Assembly: GCF_918797505.1 (NCBI RefSeq)
Contig: NC_092800.1
Span: 44,323,864 to 44,387,863, forward strand
DNA: 64,000 bases
Reading direction: 5' to 3'
Origin: Bemisia tabaci
Taxonomy: Eukaryota; Arthropoda; Insecta; Hemiptera; Aleyrodidae
Notes under the pieces: generated by a model
The model's input: the letters and a program-made list of their open reading frames with translations, nothing else
Told to the model about the DNA's origin: nothing
Database searches by the model: none
Shown: positions 55,325 to 64,000 of the stretch, in pieces
Layout of the letters: each line of letters begins with the position of its first letter
Numbering within the stretch: the stretch's first letter is position 1
Translations under genes and position numbers: made by a program

Positions 55325-55697
55325 TACAAAAATTAATAAAATACGAAAAAACCCAGAAGCACGCAATCTTTAGTTTTAACCCATTTGTACATCAATCCTT
55401 CAAAGTCAAATACGTCCAGTTTTGAGCGCTTGGTTGCGCGTACACGATAGTGCAGCACAATAAAAGCACATAATATAAAATAAAAATGGACCCATCTAAA
55501 TAGTTATAAAACACACATTACATTTTCCTTTAATATATATTTTTGTTCATAATGTTAAATGAGAGTAGTCCATGTAGAGTGTGAAAACATTTCAAAATCA
55601 TGAGTTGAAAAATACCGACTCCGCGAGTTTAAATATTAGAGCCGAACACAGAGCGGAGCGGCGTGGCACGGCGTGCTGCCAGAGCGACATGCGCACT

Positions 55698-55773
55698 GGC
55701 GCCTTCACACCTAACTGGGATACTTCACGCATTGCGCAATGCGTGAAGTATCCCAGTTAGGTTTGAAGGCGCT
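55698..55773. repeat. 76-bp palindromic module, copy 4 (compensatory change)
   Basis: Same frame as the other copies, but with CTAACTGGGATA and TATCCCAGTTAG. Copies 2 and 3 have CAACAGGGATA or CTAACAGGGATA and TATCCCTGTTAG. The change is mirrored in both arms, so pairing is preserved. Confidence 0.9.
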
Positions 55774-55822
55774 GGCCGGCTGCTCGCCGCGCCACAGCGT
55801 GCAACGGGGTCTCAAGCAACTA

Positions 55823-56622
55823 CGAGGGGCGTTCAATAAGTAAGTATCCCCCCTCTCTAAAATCCATTAAAATGGACCAATTTTAAAAAACTTGGGCTCA
55901 AAATCTTCCTTAGGATATTTTGAGTTCAACAAAACAAACCGCAACAAAATCGGACTATGTGCGGCCGAGCGCGAGCCGTTTGAACGCGCCGAGGTGCTCG
56001 ACGCTCCCGCCGAATCTGCGGGGATTTGAAGTCCGCGACAGGAGAAGAGCTTCTCTGCCAAAGCCTCAGTCGTTCATCACTGACGAAAAATCAAAGAAAT
56101 TTTTGTAGAATAAGGGACTTACCTCACTTCTCCACATAACCAGCTCGATCCAAGCAGGTCTGATACTGAGACTAAGAGAACACGCTTTTGGATGCCACGC
56201 GCGTGGAAGTCTTTCAGCTGACCGGGGATGAAAGACTTCCACGCGCGTGGCATCCAAAAGCGTGTTCTCTTAGTCTCAGTATCAGACCTGCTTGGATCGA
56301 GCTGGTTATGTGGAGAAGTGAGGTAAGTCCCTTATTCTACAAAAATTTCTTTGATTTTTCGTCAGTGATGAACGACTGAGGCTTTGGCAGAGAAGCTCTT
56401 CTCCTGTCGCGGACTTCAAATCCCCGCAGATTCGGCGGGAGCGTCGAGCACCTCGGCGCGTTCAAACGGCTCGCGTTCGGCCGCACATAGTCCGATTTTG
56501 TTGCGGTTTGTTTTGTTGAACTCAAAATATCCTAAGGAAGATTTTGAGCCCAAGTTTTTTAAAATTGGTCCATTTTAATGGATTTTAGAGAGGGGGGATA
56601 CTTACTTATTGAACGCCCCTCG
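55823..56622. mobile_element. 800-bp palindromic mariner-like element, TA flanked
   Basis: The arms 55823-56216 and 56229-56622 (394 bp each) are exact in register with very few mismatches, around a 12-bp spacer. The ends CGAGGGGCGTTCAATAAGTA resemble mariner-type terminal repeats. TA lies on both sides (55821-55822, 56623-56624). It interrupts family P, whose uninterrupted form is at 19420-20300. The mirrored 62-64 codon frames are one arm sequence read on both sides; no transposase domain is recognisable. Confidence 0.88.
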
Positions 56623-57250
56623 TATTTTACAATAGAGGTGTTGCACAGTATCATACAAAATTAAATGCGCTCCAACATATGAAGGATGACAGGCATCCTT
56701 TAAGAGTGCAGAGCTTCTCTCGCAAAATAAATCAAGATACAGCGGCAGATAAAGAGACTGGTAGTCCAAAAACTCACCAAGTCCTAGCATCCGTATTTAA
56801 TAGAGTTTAGCATATTTTTTCAATTTCATCAGAGAGAAAAGTGACTCGATTTAGGCAGAAACATTCTTGAGTATGCCGTCAAAAAGATTTATTTTAAATC
56901 AAGAATAAAATCGCAGAATGAAAGCGGATTTCTGCTTGATGTACTTGACTATTCTTTGTATAAAAGCATCTTTTTTAAACAAGCTAAAAAAAAACTAAAT
57001 CTTCTTGGTAGTGAATTTGAGTATATTGCTGCTTGAATCAAGTCACTTTTTCCTTTGCTGAGGTTCAAAAATCATGCTGAACGTTATTGAATACAGATAC
57101 TAGGACTTAGTAAGTTTTTTGACTACCGCTCTCTTTTTGTCGTCGCTGCTCGATTTAATTTGAGAGGGAACTTTATGGTTTTGAAAGATGCCATCAATCA
57201 TGATGCGTTGAGATGCCTTCAATCTCGAATGATACTGTGCAACACCTCCG

Positions 57251-57819
57251 TGTTGAAAGAGTTGCGCCTGACAGACAATGATTCACAGAGGGGAAAGTTC
57301 AGAAATTAACTCTCAAACAAGATATTAACAAGTTTTTAACTCAAAACAACAGGGAATTGAATTACACAAATTTCATTTTTTTGTATTTTTACCCCTAGGC
57401 CAATTTTATACGTAGGCATTTACATTCTGCATGTAGATTGATTCTCAGATTTTTGCTGAATCATTTCGTGAAGTTTTACAGAGAAAATATACTGCACGGT
57501 GTGTAATTCATACCTTCTCTAGAAACTCATCACTCATCACGGTTTTCTTCACCTAATTTTTTTAATCATCCCAATATCATCCAATCTGCCAGATCTCTTT
57601 CAAACACGCTGTATCTCCATTTAAAAATTTGTTCGATTTTTTCTTGACAAAATACCTTTCCAGAAGAAAACTAGCAAATATTCATCCTTCATTTTTTCGA
57701 TTCGACTTCGGCATGTCATTAGAAACTCAAAATTAAAATGTTATCGCATTTTCTTGCAAAAGAGCAGTATACGTGGAAGAAAAATACAAAATACGTAACG
57801 AAGTAACGGCGTTTTTGCT
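57251..57819. other. No gene seen
   Basis: AT-rich unique sequence without supported frames. Confidence 0.4.
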
Positions 57820-57827
57820 GTGGACGG

Positions 57828-57992
57828 CAGTGGCGTGGCGTGCCTTGCGATAAATCGATTGTTATGCTATTTAAACCTATGGTAAAGAATCGATTATTAA
57901 GGTGTTCGCTGCGAACACCCTGTTTATCGATCCTTTTCCATAGGTTTAGATGGCATAAAAATCGATATATCGCAAAGCACGCCACGCCACTG
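57828..57992. mobile_element. hAT-type MITE with 8-bp duplication
   Basis: CAGTGGCGTGGCGTGCCTTG at left and CACGCCACGCCACTG at right. GTGGACGG directly flanks both sides (57820-57827, 57993-58000). The whole element is nearly palindromic. Confidence 0.92.
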
Positions 57993-58000
57993 GTGGACGG

Positions 58001-58689
58001 CAGTTTTCTCGGCGATAATGCACCAATCGGCATCCGAAGGAATAAAATTTAAGCACGGTCGAGTCGTAACGCCCACGTTGTAACCCGTTAAGAGTCGGGA
58101 GGAAAGGTCCGTTGAGAAGTTCACCTCACGGGGAACCCCCCCCCCCCCCCCAACCATTTCCGCTTTTGGGGAATTCAATTTTTACCCAAATCAACCGGTC
58201 AATCGCTGTGTTTGGGCGTTGGGCGATACGTGCGTGGAACTTTTCGAGGCTCTCTTTGGATCCGGGTCGAATCGCCCGAGAGAAACCACTTATCCGGTAT
58301 GAAATCCTTGCGAAGATGTGTGGTTTTTGCCGATGACGGTAGCGGTGTGCTAAGAATAACAGCTGCTCCGACTTAAATTGAGACCCGTGTCGCGTACTCC
58401 CTACCGACTTCGGCAAAGTTGGCAATACTCGCCTTTGTTGCCACGCAATACAAAATGTGTCGTAATGGATTCTTTTCGTCGTTAGTCGTGAGTCGTCAAA
58501 CTCGACGTAAGCTGCTTTTGCTTTTATTAGCCGGACGTATTGAAATCGAAAGGAACCAAAGGCCTGAAACTCTTCACCTCTCTTAATTTAAAAATCTAAA
58601 TTTTCGTTTATACTCCTATTTTCAAAATTACCTGTAAAGACGTTAATAGCCTGAGTCGCTGAATGTCTCAAAATTATAATAACTAACTA
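58001..58689. other. No gene seen; poly(C) run of 16 at 58136
   Basis: A 16-C run at 58136-58151 lies in otherwise unique DNA. Opposed frames around it are artefacts. Confidence 0.4.
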
Positions 58690-58785
58690 ACTATACACAT
58701 ACATATAAGTCGCTTTACAGCACTCCCTCGCGCTCTACGACTCCTAACCTCCACTGCTCTCTTTCAAACCACAAATCTTGGGGGA
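58690..58785 (-). pseudogene. 3' end fragment of an RTE element
   Basis: CACATACATATAAGTCGC then TCGCGCTCTACGACTCC aligns with the 3' end of the intact RTE (ACATACATACATAAAGTCGC then CTCGCGCTCTGCGACGCCC). Orientation is the same as that element. Only the last ~90 bp are recognisable. Confidence 0.7.
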
Positions 58786-58980
58786 TTGAGCACCAAAGGA
58801 GCACCAAGGGATTGAGCACCAAAGGCTGATTATTAAAATTAGTAGACGAAGCAAAAGACATAGAATACGGTGGAAAAATGGAGCGATCTTATGGTTGAAT
58901 CGGGTGGTTTTTATAGACTGAGGGAGGAACGATAGACTAACCGAGGGGTCTCTCGTGGGATGCATTTAACTAATTGCATC
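58786..58980. other. Short direct repeat GGATTGAGCACCAAAGG; no gene
   Basis: GGATTGAGCACCAAAGG occurs at about 58783 and 58808. Remainder is unique. Confidence 0.45.
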
Positions 58981-59134
58981 TATTACCTACCAACTTTGTC
59001 CATTGCAACCACCCACTTTCACCAGCAGCTTGATTCTTCAAATGCATGAACAAAACTTTAGACAAAAGAGACAAAAATGCTATAGAGGGATCCTACTGGT
59101 GGAGGCGGGTGGTTGCAATGGACAAAGGAGGTAA
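58981..59134. mobile_element. Family N inverted-repeat element
   Basis: TATTACCTACCAACTTTGTC with CATTGCAACCACCCAC is inverted at the right as GTGGTTGCAATGGACAAAGG with AGGTAA. Related DNA continues at 59160-59290 (GTCCATCGCTTTGTCTAAC, GACAATCAGCCCACAGG), matching 2017-2110 and 44548-44760. Confidence 0.65.
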
Positions 59135-59290
59135 GAAATGGACTAACTAACGAGAGGCACTTTAGTTAGTTCATCATTTTGCCTCTTAGTCTATAGCAAC
59201 GACCCATTTTAACGAATAGGATCGCCTCATATTCCGCAAGTCTTTTTTGTCCATCGCTTTGTCTAACAATTTCGACAATCAGCCCACAGG

Positions 59291-61508
59291 ATCGCTAACT
59301 TTTCTCTTAAGGTGGAAGTTTCTGTAGATGTAAAAACTTGGCCACGGTTTGGCGTGTGAAAATGTCCACGGCGAGTGTTGATTAGCTGTTTTCGACGACC
59401 GGCCATAAATTTCTCACTCACACTGGCTCTTTGCCAGTAATTTGTACCGCACAAATTAATAAGTACTTTCTTCAGGTTTTGATAATCTACCCATGGCGTC
59501 AATTTCAGCCAACTTCGTGCGAAAAGTAGAAAAAACCTGACTAAGATATTAAAATGGGCCATTCACGTTTTTCCAAGTGGTTCCAAACCCAATTACAATT
59601 TTTCAAGTTGATGAGAGTAAAGAAGCACGGTAATTACGATGCCCCAATCTAATTTTGTTTAAAAACAACAGTCGGTTTAAGTGCATTGAACGGAACTATT
59701 GAACATGAAACTGTTTGAAAGTTCGATCACGAGAATAAATACACGGAGAAGCATTGCACTCACATCAAATCTAAAAAAAACACTCCATCGTTAAAGTTAA
59801 CCGTGCATGAGCTTATTATCAACGTAACAATTATTTTTAAAACAATTTCTACCGTTCCGAAAAATTAGTGTGTTACATTAATCACTATACTGTCTCATCA
59901 CGAAAAAAGCAGTGGGGAAATTAGATTTTCATTGAATAGAACACAAATTCTCTGAAAAACATGTGAATACTTTTCTGTAAATTTTTCAATCAATGAATAC
60001 ACAATTTAATATGTAGTATCTTAAGATATTGTGGAGAAATATACTACATTCTCTCCAATAATAAATATTTTATCGGGAAAAATTTGGCAAATTCCTGAGA
60101 TTTATACAACGTGTTCCCACAGCATGCATTTTATTTGCATAGTCTCATACGTTCAGGCAAGATTTCTCGAGGTGAGACTCAAGGAAGAATCCCGAGGTTC
60201 AGACACCCTCATTTGAATCGGTCGTCATAAAAACCTATTTTGCTCATTTCCTGATAAGCCTTTACCTCCGTAAGAATACCTTCATTCCAGGGCTCATTGA
60301 AGAACAGGCATACTTGGTTTCAGCATCCTTGGATTCGTTTGATTATTAACTAAAATCGCACTCCAGATACGTCGTTGAGCATCTTCGTTTGCTGTCGTCG
60401 CACAATGAAAAAAGCCTTGCGGAAAAGCCGCACATGACATTTTCGATAAAAACTGCACATTTTTATGTTCATTCTGTCACAATATAAATTTAAAGGGATC
60501 CTACGTATCGGAAATTTCACCAAAAATCTCAAGAAAACAAATTTTGGACCTCTACTTTTTGTGTCAATGAGGGGATAATCTTTTTACGTTTCCACGTCAT
60601 GATCCCCCATTGACTTCCTCCACTGCGAGTCGACTCTTTTTGATGCTTTGATGCACCCTCCCCCTCCCCTGCCATCATTCCTTTACAGCTTTCATCCTCC
60701 CCACCCCTCCGACCCCAACTCTAATTACAACGAAATAAACTGCGCCGACTTCAAGGAGCGGCGCTTGGATTGTTGAATCGCTATTGAATGAGCTTGCTCG
60801 ATAATTCCCTATCTTAGCAATGCTATATATCGATCAAGATCTTTGATAACTCCCTACCTGAACAATACTGTATATCGAATGACCTTGATCGATAGTTAAC
60901 ACTGGTAAGATATGGATATATCGACCAGAAACATTCGATAACGATTCAATAGTCGACGCGCGGGTCGCAACGGCGCGGCGTTTGCGTCTCGCAACGAGGC
61001 GGCGCGTTTTAAAGGAGCCGAAATCTTATGAATAACTTCGGGATTCGCAGATTGCAGCCCCTATTCAATCGCGCAAACAACCCCCTACCCCTTCTTTCGC
61101 ACGCCTGTGTAAGTCCCGGGATTCGCGTTTGATTCTGCTCGGGTCTACGAATTCGTCGTCGCGTAGCGTTAAGGGAAGGAAAAATTGCCACCCGAAATGA
61201 TGTGCGAGACTTTTCTCAGGGAGGGTTTTGGATGAAAACGAGTGTCGAAAAAATAATTCGCTGCTGAGATAAAAGAAAATCGTTAGTTTTAAGGAACCGA
61301 CGTAGTCAGCAGGCATTTTTCGTATCACACAAGTAAGCCCTTGTGAGTACAGGGCAGCGAAATTTTATGAGAATTAAAATCATGAAATGTTTGGGAAATT
61401 ATGTCCCGTGGGAAATAACAAAATGTGTGAATTATACGTTTCAAATTGCAGATATTCAGCTGTACAAGTAATAAAAATGAAAATTCTCTCAAAAGTAGCT
61501 GGATACAC
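59291..61508. other. No gene seen
   Basis: A degraded right-half of family F lies at 60068-60125 (TTATCGGGAAAAATTTGGCA). A short block at 60780-60950 has three repeats of TATATCGA...CTTGATCGATA-like words. Frames of 60-99 codons have no domains. Confidence 0.4.
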
Positions 61509-62883
61509 TTCATTTACATCGTCACAAACTTTGTATGATTAATCACGATTGACGAGTAATGTTGCGCAATTGGTTCGCCCTATGACTGACAAATTTTGGA
61601 GTCATTATTCTGCTAGAGGAATTTTTTTTGGCACTAGGTTAGGTCTACTAAACCAGGTACTCATACCTCACTACAGGAAAACTTTCAACGCATTTATTTT
61701 GCTTTCCATGAGCTTTTAACGATGAAACATACCTTGTAATGTTCTAGTAATTACTGCCGCTAAGCCGCGAACAACACACTTTGACGACTAGCTTGAAATT
61801 GAAGGCGCTATATGAGCAACTATTTGAACTTCACGGTAATGCTGATTGCATATTCTAAAAACTGAAGGCGCTTGAACAGGTTGCTCATCGACAGGCGAAA
61901 AATACAGTTAATCTCCGATCTCAAAGATTTAGAGTGCGGGGTGTTTAAGGTGATTCTATATAATCTAGGACGAGATTCGCCACTACGCTGTACTGCCCTC
62001 AGGTTTACGTCTCCGAGAAGCAATAAAAATCGTAATGTACAAGATGATGCAAGAAACTGATCCATAACTTGTAGCAGCATTAATACTGAGTAAAATGACA
62101 TTAAATTATTGTAGATTCATTGTAAATTAATACCTGAAACTGCGATAACGGACGTCGTCCGTTGACTCAATGCGTAAGAGAAAGATATACAGCTATGACG
62201 ACTCTCTCTTACACATTGAGTCAATGGGCGACGTCCGTTATCATAGTTTCAGGGATAAATTTTCAACAAATCTAAACACATTTGATGTCATTCTACTCAG
62301 TAGCAATGCTACTACACGTTATGGATCAGTTTATTGCATTATCATGTACATTACGATTTTTATTGCTTCTCACAGACGTAAACCTGAGGGCAGTGCACTA
62401 GTGCAGCGTAGTGGCGAATCTCGTCCTAGATTATATAGAATCACCTTAAACACCCCGCACTCTAAATCTTTGAGATCGGAGATTAACTGTATTTTTCGCC
62501 TGTCGATGAGCAACCTGTTCAAGCGCCTTCAGTTTTTAGAATATGCAATCAGCATCACCGTGAAGTTCGAATAGTTGCTCATAGCGCCTTCAACTTCAAT
62601 CTAGTCGTCTAAGTGTCTTGTTCGCGGCTTAGCGGAGTAAGTATTAGAACATTACAGGGTGTATATCATCGTCAAAAGCTCATGGAAAGCGAAATAAATG
62701 TGTTGAGAGTTTTCCTGTAGTGAGGTATAAGTACCTGGTTTAGTAGACCTAGCCTAGTGCCAAAAAAATTCCTCTCGCAAAATGATGACCCCAAAATTAG
62801 TCAGCCATAGGGCGAACCAAATGCGCAACATATTACTTGTCAATCATGATTAATCATACAATATTTGTGACGATATAAATGAA
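61509..62883. repeat. 1.37-kb long inverted repeat (foldback), ~670-bp arms
   Basis: The outer end TTCATTTACATCGTCACAAA is mirrored at 62864-62883 (TTTGTGACGATATAAATGAA). Pairing continues through TAGGTCTACTAAACCAGGTA, GCAACTATTTGAACTTCACG, CACCTTAAACACCCCGCACT and its partner, and ATCCATAACTTGTAGCAGC, to a short loop at about 62181-62205. Small indels separate the arms. Solo pieces of the family occur at 17195 and 29765. The 93- and 134-codon frames are mirror images of one another and not genes. Confidence 0.85.
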
Positions 62884-62891
62884 AAGTAACC

Positions 62892-63436
62892 ATAATGGAC
62901 CTCTAGACAAGGTAGAAATTTAGGCAATCTGATACATGTTTCTTAACCGGAATTTCACGTCGAACACGATTCGCACAACGAAAATTACTGAAACCAACTC
63001 CTAACGAAGATATTAAAATTTTTATTTCCCATTAATTACGAGGAATTTTAACTGCCCGCTCACAAGAAACTCAAAGCTCTACGTGAGTCAAATCGCGCAC
63101 TACAATAGTTTCAGCAATAGCCTCTCAATCGAGCTATGTTCATTTCCTACCATGTGTTTTTCAAACTATCAGCAATTTGCTATATCTGAGCCAAAGCGTC
63201 AAGATTAAGGTTGGCAGAGACTGTCATGGTAACGTTTAGCGCGCGATGTGAATCACGTAGAGGGTTGAGTTTTTATGAGCGGGTGGTTTGAATTCACGCA
63301 TCAGGAATCATTAAATATCTTCGTAAGGAGTTAATTTCGACAATTTTGATCGTGCGCTTCGTGTTCCACGTGAAATCTTAGTCACGAAACATGTATCAGA
63401 ATGCTGAAATTCGTACCTTGTCTAGTGGTCCATTAT
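62892..63436. mobile_element. Family G inverted-repeat element
   Basis: ATAATGGACCTCTAGACAAG then TCTGATACATGTTTCTTAAC at left is inverted at right (AGAATGCTGAAATTCGTACC, GTCTAGTGGTCCATTAT), with arms of at least 130 bp. One arm also occurs alone at 33857-34010. It starts only 8 bp after the 61509-62883 inverted repeat. Confidence 0.75.
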
Positions 63437-64000
63437 TGAGCCGATGCATATCTCTCAAAAAAAAACAAGATGGTGGGAAGCGTGAAAAGAGCTGAGATAG
63501 AGGCAACGGACCCAAAGAAAATAAACTACAGAAATAAATTTAGGTATTGCAGAGATCAACGACAAACTTTAATACAAACAAACTTTATTGAGAAAGGGCT
63601 CGGTGGCCTTGATAGCTATCACAGAAACATATATCACGCAATCACAGAACTTTGAGCATTGAATAAATTATCACAGAAATTTGGGCTGATTCAGATCCTA
63701 CTTAGACTACTCAGAGTGAGTTCGGTCTAAACAATCGGCTGGGGTCCGATAGGACTAGAAGGTGTCAGAAGGACACAAACTTCGACTACAAACTGACAAA
63801 AGTTGGACAGAACAATGAATAAACTCAGCTGGTGGTGAGACTAAAGATGATACTGATGGTGAAACCGGTCCAAGGGTTTTGTTCAGACAAACAGGATGTA
63901 CGAAAATCAACGATCTAAATCAGCAATCTAAATCAGCACATGATAACAGGATATCACACAGGATAGCAGTCTAAATCCACATTGGATCCTATAGGTAAAA
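63437..64000. other. No gene seen
   Basis: The composition changes to CA/GA-rich, with ATCTAAATCAGCAATCTAAA-type short repeats near 63918-63940 and ACAGGATA words near the end. It is probably the start of another repeat running beyond the window. Confidence 0.35.

Larger units (their letters stand above)
55325..57250. repeat. Family P repeat copy 2, interrupted and partly inverted
   Basis: 55325-55820 and 56625-56945 align to 19420-20300. An 800-bp palindrome splits the copy. Beyond it, 57085-57250 is an inverted version of 56635-56820 (GAGGTGTTGCACAGTATCAT against ATACTGTGCAACACCTC; AGTCCTAGCATCCGTATT against ACAGATACTAGGACT). The full element may therefore itself be an inverted repeat. Confidence 0.7.

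Noticed and set aside
55867..56578. Mirrored 62-64 codon frames as duplicate genes
   Set aside because: They are the same arm sequence of an 800-bp palindrome read in opposite directions; no protein family recognised.
61820..62574. 93- and 134-codon frames sharing identical C-terminal halves
   Set aside because: Both derive from the two arms of the 61509-62883 inverted repeat, so their similarity comes from the palindrome and not from coding constraint.
1..64000. tRNA or rRNA genes
   Set aside because: No cloverleaf with a GGTTCRANTCC-type B box in proper spacing was found by eye. A covariance search would be decisive; none could be run.

Overview
This is eukaryotic, AT-rich DNA from an arthropod, almost certainly an insect. 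The evidence is spliced exons with consensus GTAAG donors and pyrimidine-tract acceptors, a neuronal-type immunoglobulin-superfamily gene resembling Drosophila sidestep, an RTE-clade retrotransposon, a degenerate TTAGG-like tract, and a very dense load of small inverted-repeat transposons. The load suggests a large repeat-rich genome; a hemipteran such as a whitefly is my guess, but the sequence alone does not prove it. No prokaryotic operons, rRNA, convincing tRNA or CRISPR array were seen.

The only host gene I can support is on the + strand. Three consecutive internal exons (21208-21318, 23038-23256, 24089-24240) encode one complete immunoglobulin domain and the start of the next, with matching splice phases (1, 1, then 0). 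Everything from 24241 to 64000 appears to be one intron of at least 39.7 kb, or intergenic DNA beyond an unseen gene end. The DNA before 21208 is likewise intron-like. An RTE-clade element (24335-27249) lies antisense in this intron, 94 bp after the third exon. It has an uninterrupted 960-codon endonuclease/reverse transcriptase frame and a 12-bp target-site duplication.

The rest is a mosaic of non-autonomous elements. Letters used in the entries: A (20460, 34862, 50958), B (30203, 50021), C (28497, 33535), D (4097, 5758, 18609, 39731, 43017, 50234, 52074), E (28255, 52209), F (16081, 42822, 51632 plus fragments), G (33857, 62892), H (4486, 33784), J (3227, 50902, 53261), K (4290, 10450, 45541), M (412, 27855), N (2017, 44548, 58981), P (19420, 55325), Q (4791, 32360), and a hAT-type family (10142, 39387, 49790, 57828). 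Several carry visible target-site duplications and several are nested: A in J at 50902-51207, D in F at 42822-43205, Q in H at 4486-5339, F in the large foldback at 13660-17172, and a mariner-like palindrome in P at 55823-56622.

Large inverted-repeat (foldback) structures are the most unusual content: 13660-17172 (3.5 kb, with a 17-unit 33-bp array in one arm), 20722-21060, 35971-36671, 55823-56622 (394-bp arms, 12-bp spacer) and 61509-62883. A 76-bp palindromic module recurs four times in two element families, once with a compensatory base change. If transcribed within a long intron these would form long hairpins; that is inference. Two 2.0-2.4 kb elements (6743-9090, 46871-48899) share A-rich termini with families A, B, C and M, and their flanks suggest a shared 4-bp GNNC target.
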